NCBI GenBank assembly: GCA_044238605.1
Contig: JBIICY010000006.1
Span: 124,001 to 188,000 of the forward strand
From: UBA10438 sp044238605
GTDB lineage: Bacteria > Bacteroidota > Ignavibacteria > Kapaibacteriales > Kapaibacteriaceae
DNA: 64,000 nucleotides
Direction of reading: 5' to 3'
A model generated the notes under the pieces. The model ran no database searches, was not told the origin of the DNA, and saw only the letters and a program-made list of their open reading frames with translations. The position numbers and the translations under genes are program-made. Every line of letters begins with the position of its first letter. Position 1 is the first letter of the stretch. Of the stretch, positions 17,320 through 25,118 are shown piece after piece.

Positions 17320-18363
17320 ATGACTCGCTCAATTCGCATCATACTGTTCTCCATTGCCTTCGTTGCAGCATTGTTGGTAGCATCCTCTACAGCGATCAAA
17401 GCACAAGGCGAAGATGTGATTATTCCACGCCTCCTGTCGTTTCAAGGGGTGCTGGTTCAACCGGACGGAACAGTGTATCCTGACGGACAGTATCTGATTG
17501 CGGCCCGGCTCTATACCACCGAAACAGACGGAGTTCCTGTCTACATCGATGAACTGTCTACAGCAGTTGTTGGCGGAGTCTTCAACCTTATCCTCGGTGA
17601 ACAGAACAGTCTTGAGGGTGTCGACTTTACACGCCAGCTCTGGCTCGAGATAGGGCTTCCCGGAACACCGCAGGAGACATTTTCCCCTCGTACCAAGCTT
17701 ACCTCCGCCCCCTACGCCTTTATGGCGCAGAATTCTGTAACAGCCGGCGGACTCTCCCCCAACGCGAAGGGGGCTGTTCTTAGTCTCAACGGCGGCGCAG
17801 GAAATCTTGCGATGCAAGGCATGGGTGGTCTCGTGATAACACGGAATGACTCAACGATCAACATTGATGCTACGAATGTTACTGGCAACATCACAATCAC
17901 GACTCTCGACTCTGTGATTCGCGTGTCGCAATCGGCTACAAATAGTGTTCGCGTTGGTGTCAACGACACATCAATCTCGTCAAGACATCTCAAACCATCG
18001 GGTGCGGTTGCCGGTGTGTATGGAGACTCAGCACACATACCACGCATCAATGTTGGTCGCGACGGACGCATCACATCAATTACCGAAGTGCCCCTTTCCT
18101 TGCTTGCAATTCCGATCTCATCGGGCAGGTATATAAACACCTCAACTGCACGGCAGTATTCCGTCACAATCAACACTCGTACTTCTCAGCCATCACCAAT
18201 CGAAGATCTGCTGGCAACGGCACGCATCCTCGTTACCATGGAATCAAATCAGGGCATCAGCTCCTGCATTGTTTCTGCTAGAACACAACAGGGCTTTACC
18301 GTCGTGTTTTCCGGCGGCCTGCCCCCTAACGCTGCTTTCAACTGGATTGTCCTAAATCTCTAG
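17320..18363 (+). CDS. secreted fibre-like protein, paralogue 1
   Basis: A 347-residue exported protein with a signal peptide ending near SSTAIKAQ. The N-terminal half (SFQGVLVQPDGTVYPDGQY, LTSAPYAFMAQNSVTAGG) resembles the head of many secreted proteins of this phylum that present a tail-fibre-like shaft. The C-terminal stretch ILVTMES, VSARTQQGFTVVFSGG is shared with the next gene. The start at 17320 precedes the signal peptide; a start 27 bp upstream is possible but overlaps the previous gene. Likely a surface-displayed structural or adhesive protein. Confidence 0.6.
   Translation: MTRSIRIILFSIAFVAALLVASSTAIKAQGEDVIIPRLLSFQGVLVQPDGTVYPDGQYLIAARLYTTETDGVPVYIDELSTAVVGGVFNLILGEQNSLEGVDFTRQLWLEIGLPGTPQETFSPRTKLTSAPYAFMAQNSVTAGGLSPNAKGAVLSLNGGAGNLAMQGMGGLVITRNDSTINIDATNVTGNITITTLDSVIRVSQSATNSVRVGVNDTSISSRHLKPSGAVAGVYGDSAHIPRINVGRDGRITSITEVPLSLLAIPISSGRYINTSTARQYSVTINTRTSQPSPIEDLLATARILVTMESNQGISSCIVSARTQQGFTVVFSGGLPPNAAFNWIVLNL
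17707..17774. repeat. inverted pair of the G-rich motif inside paralogue 1
   Basis: GCCCCCT (17707-17713) and AGGGGGC (17768-17774) face each other across 54 nt. The stem is 7 bp and the loop long, so folding is doubtful, but the pairing fits the pattern elsewhere. Confidence 0.5.
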
Positions 18364-18404
18364 GCATCCGCCATCTCATTCACCACCTTTTTTTGGAGAT
18401 GCAC

Positions 18405-19490
18405 ATGCGCATTACCACCATCTTGACACGCCTACGTGTCGTTCTCACTCTTGCGGTCCTCATTGCTGTACCGTACGAATCCTTTGCTCAGCTTCCGTTC
18501 GAGTCACGTGAGCTTAAACTGCAGGGTTCAACATCCGGTACACTGTCTATCGTGGCTCCTGCTACGACTACTCCCTACACAATCACTCTACCAGGAGCCG
18601 TAGGTGGCGCTGGGGCACTGCTCTACAGTAACACGACCAATGGTGGTCTTACATGGACAGGTACACCTGCCGGAACGGGATACACCCTTCGCTGGAATGG
18701 CACTGCAATCGAATGGATTGATCCAGCAGGTGCAAGCAACCCGAACTGGTCTCTCACCGGTAATGCACTCGCAACAACAGGTGTGCTGGGTGCAACAACC
18801 AATCACGGTATCAGCATCATTACCAATAACCTTGAGCGCATGACGGTCGCCAATGACGGCGTGATCGGCATCAACGATGGCACTAACGCAGGTTTGACTA
18901 CCAACATTGGTAAGGCAGGCAATACCGTTAATCTGCTTGGTACGGTTAACGTAACAGGTATAGCAAACCTCAATACAACTGGTACTGCCGCAACAAACAT
19001 CGGCACAGGTACAACGGCAGGTACTGTGACAATCGGCCGATCTGGTGGCACAATCACAACGGTTGGCGCAATAGGACATACTGGCAGCCTTACAATGACC
19101 GGCAACCTTGGTGTAACCGGAGATGCAACAATCACGGGCAACATCAATCTTTCCGGCACAACACGCGAGCTTCAGATGAATGGCGCAGCAGGTACAGATG
19201 GATACGTGCTTGTTTCAAAGGGCGCCGGCGCGACTCCGCAGTGGCAGAGCATCAACAGTGCTGTGGGTATTCGCAGTGCTGCACTGGTCTCTACGGGTGG
19301 CAGTGTTACGTCATATAGCGTTACAGGCCTTACAACGCTTACTGCTACAGATGCAATCCTTGTAACAATGGAAGGCTCTACATCTGTTACTGCAACTGTT
19401 ACTGCCAGAACAGCAGGTACAGGCTTCACGATTACGTTCTCTGGTGCCTACAACGGCAACTTCAGCTACATGGTCCTTGCAGCCCAGTAA
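18405..19490 (+). CDS. secreted fibre-like protein, paralogue 2
   Basis: A 361-residue protein, low in charge and rich in Gly, Thr, Asn and Ile. After a signal peptide (ending YESFAQ) comes a motif shared with paralogue 3, APATTTPYTITLPGAVGG followed by GLTWTG. A long repetitive shaft follows, with units such as TVNVTGIANLNTTG and SLTMTGNLGVTGDATITG, the pattern of a beta-helical trimeric fibre. The C-terminus (AILVTMEGSTSVTATVTART, GFTITFSGA) matches paralogue 1. The ATG at 18405 has GGAG 7 bp upstream; an ATG 6 bp earlier is possible. Confidence 0.65.
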   Translation: MRITTILTRLRVVLTLAVLIAVPYESFAQLPFESRELKLQGSTSGTLSIVAPATTTPYTITLPGAVGGAGALLYSNTTNGGLTWTGTPAGTGYTLRWNGTAIEWIDPAGASNPNWSLTGNALATTGVLGATTNHGISIITNNLERMTVANDGVIGINDGTNAGLTTNIGKAGNTVNLLGTVNVTGIANLNTTGTAATNIGTGTTAGTVTIGRSGGTITTVGAIGHTGSLTMTGNLGVTGDATITGNINLSGTTRELQMNGAAGTDGYVLVSKGAGATPQWQSINSAVGIRSAALVSTGGSVTSYSVTGLTTLTATDAILVTMEGSTSVTATVTARTAGTGFTITFSGAYNGNFSYMVLAAQ

Positions 19491-19500
19491 TACCTCGACT

Positions 19501-19536
19501 CTCCCAACTCCAGCAGATATCTGCTGGAGTGGGGAG
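19501..19536. repeat. 24-bp perfect palindrome between fibre genes
   Basis: A perfect 24-nt palindrome (19507-19530, half-site ACTCCAGCAGAT) is extended by CTCCC and GGGAG on its flanks with one mismatch. It has no T tract, so it is not a classic terminator. It may be an mRNA hairpin separating expression of the two genes or a dimeric protein site. Confidence 0.8.
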
Positions 19537-19562
19537 CGCCGACACACCCACAACATGGATAC

Positions 19563-20462
19563 ATGAACATGAACATTCTGCGCATAACGCTGCTCGCGCT
19601 TACACTCGGCACAATCATTGGCATCAATGCCTCCAATGCCCAAGTACCCTTGCTCACGAGGCAGCTGTACATCCAGCATAACGGTAGCGGTAAACAAGTA
19701 CAGATCATTGCCCCGACAATTGACTCATCGTATACACTCACGCTGCCCACCGGCCAAGGGGCAAACGGGTCTGTGCTATCAAACGATGGCACGGGAACAC
19801 TTAGTTGGACCTCGACATTGAACGCTGCAACGATAAACGGTACAACAAACTACCTGACGAAATACACATCGGCTACGAGTCTTGGCACCAGCGTGCTATA
19901 CGACAATGGCTCGAACATTGGCATTGGGACAACATCTCCAGACGCTAGGCTTCACATCACAGCTTCCAGTGCATCAACAAAGGGGCTCATACTACGAGCG
20001 GCGGCAAGTGCTACGGCCAATCTTCTAGAAGCTCAGAACAGCACCAGTACGATCAATATGAGCATCGACCCAAACGGCGACATCACCCGGATAAGAGGTG
20101 TGTCATACAATTGGCCGTCGAGCAAACCTGACATCGCAACCTCCAATACGCAGCTCGGCTCAGGAATACTTGAGGTTTCAAACACAGGAGCAATGTCCTG
20201 GCGTCAAATGACCGTTAGCACTGCAACTCTCAATTTCCCGACAACAGCCACGAGAACTTCCAGCGACCTTAGCTTTAATGTGACTGGTGCAGCCACAGGC
20301 GATGCTGTTTCCCTTGGCGTCCCAAACGCGGCTGTTCTTGTGAATACATGTTACACAGCATGGGTTTCTGCCGCGAATACTGTGACTGTTCGATTCAATA
20401 ACTACGATAACGCCGAAAAGGACCCAGCATCAGCGGTGTTTAAGGTTATGATCCTTAAATAA
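19563..20462 (+). CDS. secreted fibre-like protein, paralogue 3
   Basis: A 299-residue exported protein. The signal peptide ends near NASNAQ. IIAPTIDSSYTLTLPTGQG and TLSWTS correspond to the shared N-terminal module of paralogue 2. The middle has SNIGIGTTSPDARLHI, a motif frequent before tail-spike and endosialidase-chaperone-like regions. The last 60 residues (GDAVSLGVP, CYTAWVSAANTVTVRFNNYD) form a compact beta head known from many phage and bacterial fibre tips. No S74 self-cleaving chaperone is visible. Probably a trimeric surface fibre. Confidence 0.65.
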   Translation: MNMNILRITLLALTLGTIIGINASNAQVPLLTRQLYIQHNGSGKQVQIIAPTIDSSYTLTLPTGQGANGSVLSNDGTGTLSWTSTLNAATINGTTNYLTKYTSATSLGTSVLYDNGSNIGIGTTSPDARLHITASSASTKGLILRAAASATANLLEAQNSTSTINMSIDPNGDITRIRGVSYNWPSSKPDIATSNTQLGSGILEVSNTGAMSWRQMTVSTATLNFPTTATRTSSDLSFNVTGAATGDAVSLGVPNAAVLVNTCYTAWVSAANTVTVRFNNYDNAEKDPASAVFKVMILK

Positions 20463-20536
20463 CAGATAACGATTGATATTAAACCCCGCATATTGCAGCT
20501 TCATCAAAGACGCTCTGTCTACGAGAGGATCTTCTT

Positions 20537-22111
20537 ATGAAGCTTTCAGCTGCCTTCGTTCTTGTGTTCATTTTAACACAATTGAGTCTTCGTGCACAAA
20601 GCACAGTGCCTACCTGGTCGTCCGACATCGCCCAGATCATCTATAAGAACTGCACCTCGTGCCACCGCAGTGGTGAGATAGCCCCCTTCAAGCTTGAGAC
20701 CTATGAAGAAGCACAGGATGTTGCCTATTCTATCAAGAGGGCGGTAACAAAACAGGAGATGCCGCCTTGGCCACCCGCAAAGGGCCATGGCAATTTTATC
20801 GGCAACCGCTCACTCTCCGAAGAGGATATCGCCAAGATTGCAGCCTGGGTTGATGCCGACATGCCTCCAGGAGATCTTGCATCTGCACCTAAACCGCCAA
20901 GCTTCCCAAATGGATCACAGCTGGGTACGCCAGATATGGTCCTTACGATGAATCAGAAGTGGATAGTGCGGGGCAACAATAAAGATGTGTATCGGTTCTT
21001 TGTGTTGCCAACGAATCTGCTTCGCGACCGGCATATCAAGGCATTGGAGTTTCGGCCAGGCAATGCCGCAGTTGTACATCATGTGCTGTACTTCCTCGAT
21101 ACTACGGGTACGGCGAGAAAGAAAGATGCGGAGGATCAGCTGCCCGGATATTCAGGATTTGGCGATCCCGGGTTTGAGTCCGCAGCATCGTTCCTCGGAT
21201 GGGTGCCCGGTGCACAGACACGATTCTATCCCCCAACGATCGGGGCTAAGATGCATGCGAACTCCGACCTGATCATCCAGGTTCATTATGCCCCCTCTAC
21301 AACTGAGCAGACCGATCAATCCCACGTGAATGTCTTCTTCCATGAAAGCGACGATGTGCGTCAGGTGCAGGAGTTCCCAATGTCTCCCAACAACCTGATT
21401 GCCGGACAGAAGTTTATCATTCCGGCCAACAAGGTTCCGGTGTTTAACACATCATTTACGCTTCCCTTCGACATCAGTTTGATCGGTATTGCTCCGCACA
21501 TGCATCTTCTTGGACGAGACTGCAGAGCGTTTGCTGTTACACCGAAGGGCGACACGATAAACCTCATCAAGCTCGACTACTGGGATTTCCACTGGCAAGG
21601 GGGCTATACGTACAAGAACCCTGTGCGCATACCACGTGGATCAAAGCTCCAGTATATCGCTACATATGACAACACGATCAACAATCTGAACAATCCGAAT
21701 AATCCGCCCAAAGAAGTGCGATGGGGCGAAGGCACAACGGATGAGATGCTGCTGTGTTACTTCCATTGGCTGCCATATCAGCCGGGTGATGAATCACTCG
21801 ACATGGAAACAGCATTACCAACGTCGGTTGCAGCCGAATCCGATGGCCGTGGATCCGGCATAATGGTGTTTCCTAATCCTGTTTCAGACCGACTTCGCAT
21901 AGTTATCGAAAGCAGCACAGACCGCAGCGTTTTCCTTGAACTGCGTGATGTTAGGGGAACCGTGGTGTATCAGGACAAGACACAGCGACTGCTTCAGTCG
22001 GGCTTGAGCTCTGTGGAAGTGGACGTATCCCGCATTGCAGCGGGCACCTATACTCTTTCCGTTATCGGTGAGAGAGCTACCCAATCAGAGAACGTAGTGA
22101 TTCAACGCTAA
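20537..22111 (+). CDS. cytochrome c / copper monooxygenase fusion with T9SS domain
   Basis: A 524-residue exported protein. After a signal peptide (about 1-21) a haem-binding CTSCH (C39, C42, H43) with a later Met (M75) marks a short cytochrome c domain. The following 300 residues match the PHM/dopamine-beta-monooxygenase fold, and all six copper ligand positions can be assigned: H181, H182 and H250 for one site, H321, H323 and M404 for the other. The C-terminus from about 440 (VFPNPVSDRLRIVIE) is a T9SS sorting domain. Hydroxylation of an unknown substrate with the haem as electron donor is the natural reading. Start has GAGAGGA upstream. Confidence 0.8.
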   Translation: MKLSAAFVLVFILTQLSLRAQSTVPTWSSDIAQIIYKNCTSCHRSGEIAPFKLETYEEAQDVAYSIKRAVTKQEMPPWPPAKGHGNFIGNRSLSEEDIAKIAAWVDADMPPGDLASAPKPPSFPNGSQLGTPDMVLTMNQKWIVRGNNKDVYRFFVLPTNLLRDRHIKALEFRPGNAAVVHHVLYFLDTTGTARKKDAEDQLPGYSGFGDPGFESAASFLGWVPGAQTRFYPPTIGAKMHANSDLIIQVHYAPSTTEQTDQSHVNVFFHESDDVRQVQEFPMSPNNLIAGQKFIIPANKVPVFNTSFTLPFDISLIGIAPHMHLLGRDCRAFAVTPKGDTINLIKLDYWDFHWQGGYTYKNPVRIPRGSKLQYIATYDNTINNLNNPNNPPKEVRWGEGTTDEMLLCYFHWLPYQPGDESLDMETALPTSVAAESDGRGSGIMVFPNPVSDRLRIVIESSTDRSVFLELRDVRGTVVYQDKTQRLLQSGLSSVEVDVSRIAAGTYTLSVIGERATQSENVVIQR

Positions 22112-22126
22112 TCTCCGGAACGCCGA

Positions 22127-22816
22127 TTAGACCTTCGGGCGTTCGCCAAACACTGCGCTTCCTACACGGACAATTGTAGATCCCTCTGCGATTGCCCATT
22201 CGAGGTCGTGCGACATGCCCATCGAGAGCTCGCTTACAGTGCCATGCGATTTATCATAGGCATCTCGAATCTCTCTTAGCATCTCAAAACCAGTACGGAC
22301 AATCCGCTCGTCATCGGTGTTGGCACCGATGGTCATAAATCCCGTTACTTTCAGTGTTGGATAGTTCGCAAGTTCGTCCAAGAGGGTCTCAACACGGTCT
22401 GGATGAACTCCATGCTTGCTTTCCTCGAATGATGTGTTTACTTCTACCATCACATCGATGGCTGTCTGTCTCTTCACGCACTCGCTATGCAGCGCTTGGA
22501 TCAGAGAGGGCCTATCAACAGATTGAATACATGTGACTCTGCCAAGGACATCCTTTACTTTATTGGTCTGCAGATGTCCTATGAAGTGCCAGACAATCGG
22601 CAGATCAGCAAGATCATCGGTTTTGGGCATAAGCTCCTGTACTCTGTTCTCACCAAAGAAGAGCTCTCCGCACGTTACAGCTTCACGCAGGGTTTCGACA
22701 GACTGCGTCTTGGTGGCCAGCATAAGTTTAGTTGCCTCTGAACGGCGTCCAGCGCGATCTAACGCTGCTTCCATGCGCTGATGGATGGTCGTTAGACTAT
22801 TGTGTAGTGTGCTCAT
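22127..22816 (-). CDS. yggS: YggS/PLPBP family pyridoxal-phosphate homeostasis protein
   Basis: A 229-residue single-domain PLP-binding protein with a TIM-barrel like that of alanine racemase's N-terminal domain. The PLP lysine lies in LMLATKTQSVETLREAV; FFGENRVQEL, WHFIGHLQTNKVK and SMGMSHDLEWAIAEGST are family hallmarks. It buffers free PLP and affects amino-acid metabolism; no enzymatic activity is established. I chose the ATG giving MSTLHNSL; the longer frame adds 12 residues of poor similarity. Confidence 0.9.
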   Translation of the reverse strand: MSTLHNSLTTIHQRMEAALDRAGRRSEATKLMLATKTQSVETLREAVTCGELFFGENRVQELMPKTDDLADLPIVWHFIGHLQTNKVKDVLGRVTCIQSVDRPSLIQALHSECVKRQTAIDVMVEVNTSFEESKHGVHPDRVETLLDELANYPTLKVTGFMTIGANTDDERIVRTGFEMLREIRDAYDKSHGTVSELSMGMSHDLEWAIAEGSTIVRVGSAVFGERPKV

Positions 22817-22928
22817 GCACAAAACTAGCGCCAACTTCTCCATACGCAGCAAAGGGGCTTTTTTGGATATTGTACCGCGCTACCAGGATCGTAGCTAACA
22901 ATCGTCCATCAACTCCTCACCATACTCA

Positions 22929-25118
22929 GTGTTGCTTGTGAAGAACGTATTCGCGCAGATCTCGAACATTTCGTTTGGTACGAAATGTCTTGCTGGCCTC
23001 ATGTTCGGAATTCTGGCCTCGTGGTTAGTTCCTGAATACACACACTATTGGAAGGCAGCAGGCGACATCTTCATACGCTCGTCACAGCTTGTAACAATGC
23101 CGTTCATTATGCTCGAGTTGGCCTGTTCATTGGGGGGATTAAGCAATGCTTCCCTGCGAACATTGCTAAGGACTGGCGGACTCGTCTTCGTGCTACTTGT
23201 CATGGTTGGTGGTCTAGCAGTGATCCTCGTCCCAACCTGGCTGCCCCCTCTTACTTCATCGAATTTCTACACCCCTACACTGCTTGCGGAGCAATCCCAG
23301 ACGTCGTTGATCGAGAGGTTTATACCCTTCAACATTTTCGCTGCCATGGCGGAAGACAACTTCCCAGCCATTGTAATGTTCAGCGGGTTTGTTGGATTGG
23401 TTTTGCAAGGTCTCTCGAACAATGAGATTCTCCTTGCGCCTATGAATAGCGCACGTGAACTGTTTCGCAGGCTCAACAAGATTGTCTTGAAGATGACTCC
23501 AATCGCGGTGTTCTCGCTAGTGAGCACAACACTTGCAGCGGCTGACACCGATGAGCTTCTACGACTTCATGCACTTCCTGTAATCGGTTTGTCGGGTCTT
23601 CTGCTGCTGTCCGTCGCGGTAATCGGGTTAACAATGAGTGTCTCAACGCTCACGTGGAAAGAGTTCTGGAACATTACAAAAGCACCCCTGATTCTTACTG
23701 CCAGCACGTCCAATCTGATTATCAGTCTTCCAACACTCGTCTCAAGCCTTCAGGAGGTGTTGAGTGAGAAGTACAAAGACCGAGGCCCAGAAATGATCGA
23801 GACATGTAACGAGCAGATCGGCGCGGCTGTACCTGTTGGATTTGCGCTACCCACGCTTGGCCAGGTATATATGCTCATGATGATACCGTTCATGGGGTGG
23901 TATGCAGATAGACCATTTGGACTTCTTCAGAAACTTAACATGCTCGCAACGGGTATTCCGGGGTCGATAGGGGGCATACAGTCTGTTGTTCGGCAGGAGC
24001 TTGCGGCAGCATCTCTTCCAGAAAGTCTCCTAAGCGTTTTCTTCTTGAATAGAGAATGGGTCTTTCGAACCGAGAAGATATTGTCACTCTTAGGGCTCAT
24101 TGTGCTCGTCTTGTGCATCGTTGGCGTTACAACGGGCACTATTCGTTTACGGAAGCGTAGATTTATCGGCGCACTTGCGGCCTCGATACTCCTTGGCACA
24201 TCATTGACCTATGGTGTCTACGGCCTACTCTCTAAGACACTTGCAGGCACATACAAGAAGGATCAGGTGTTATTAGACCGTGCGCCGCTGATCTCCGTAA
24301 CAACTCCTATTGCGTCGATTTCACGTGTTTCAACAATTGACGAAGCATCAGAAACGGCATTTCCATCATTGCCCGTTAAACTCGACTCGATGCGAGCCCG
24401 AGGAATTCTGCGCATCGGCATAAAAACCTCTGACGTCCCTTGGTCCTTCCATGGAGCGAATGGTAAACTTCTTGGATACGATGCAGATGTGATTCAGGCC
24501 ATTGCAAACTTTAGCTCATTGAAGGTCCATGTCGTTGAGGCACCTCTCGAAGTCTTGGAGCATATGATCAACAACAGTCAGTTGGATCTGGCGTTGGGTG
24601 GAATCGAAGAGAATGCATACCGAGCAGCCCGAGTGCATACCAGCAACGGGTATCAGACTGTGCATAGGGCGCTTGTTGCATGGCACCAAAACGTACTTAC
24701 TGTGCAGAGTGCTGAGTTAAGCAGAATTAATCGTCCGCTCCGCATTGCCGTGGCAGACCCGTATATGCCTTCGGCCGATCTCAAGGATGCGATTGAGGAG
24801 TTTCTCGGTAATCCAGGCCCAGCAGTTCCTGTGAGTTTTGCCAGGATTGCTAACGTCAAAGACTTCTTTGTCAAGGGTCCTACAGACCGTTACGACGCTC
24901 TCCTGTTGAATGCTGAGGGCGGATCGTCGTGGTCTGTGCTTCATCCGCAGACCGACGTGTTGACGGTGTTCGGCAGTGAGCTACCCAATCAGATTGTAAT
25001 GCTGCTAGGCGGGACCGATTCGGAATGGCAGAATTACGTTAATGAATGGATCGGGATACAAACTTCAGAGCGACTCTTCGAAAAGCTGTATCGTCATTGG
25101 ATCTTGGTTACAGAGTAA
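22929..25118 (+). CDS. SDF symporter fused to solute-binding protein domain
   Basis: A 729-residue fusion starting with GTG. Residues 1-375 resemble dicarboxylate/amino acid:cation symporters: successive helices, a hairpin with the serine-rich LTASTSN, and a second conserved segment PVGFALPTLGQ where typical members have NMDGT, so the cation site is altered. Two more helices (about 385-435) are followed by a periplasmic SBP_bac_3-like domain (about 475-729) with MRARGILRIGIKTS, DVPWSFHG and GKLLGYDADVIQAIA. A tethered binding domain could deliver solute to the carrier. Its 3' end overlaps the convergent BNR gene by 25 bp. Confidence 0.75.
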   Translation: MLLVKNVFAQISNISFGTKCLAGLMFGILASWLVPEYTHYWKAAGDIFIRSSQLVTMPFIMLELACSLGGLSNASLRTLLRTGGLVFVLLVMVGGLAVILVPTWLPPLTSSNFYTPTLLAEQSQTSLIERFIPFNIFAAMAEDNFPAIVMFSGFVGLVLQGLSNNEILLAPMNSARELFRRLNKIVLKMTPIAVFSLVSTTLAAADTDELLRLHALPVIGLSGLLLLSVAVIGLTMSVSTLTWKEFWNITKAPLILTASTSNLIISLPTLVSSLQEVLSEKYKDRGPEMIETCNEQIGAAVPVGFALPTLGQVYMLMMIPFMGWYADRPFGLLQKLNMLATGIPGSIGGIQSVVRQELAAASLPESLLSVFFLNREWVFRTEKILSLLGLIVLVLCIVGVTTGTIRLRKRRFIGALAASILLGTSLTYGVYGLLSKTLAGTYKKDQVLLDRAPLISVTTPIASISRVSTIDEASETAFPSLPVKLDSMRARGILRIGIKTSDVPWSFHGANGKLLGYDADVIQAIANFSSLKVHVVEAPLEVLEHMINNSQLDLALGGIEENAYRAARVHTSNGYQTVHRALVAWHQNVLTVQSAELSRINRPLRIAVADPYMPSADLKDAIEEFLGNPGPAVPVSFARIANVKDFFVKGPTDRYDALLLNAEGGSSWSVLHPQTDVLTVFGSELPNQIVMLLGGTDSEWQNYVNEWIGIQTSERLFEKLYRHWILVTE

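Noticed and set aside
18588..19429. Long minus-strand frames opposite the fibre gene (85-163 codons)
   Set aside because: Shadows of a repetitive Gly/Thr-rich gene; composition is that of antisense to repeats and no start context is present.
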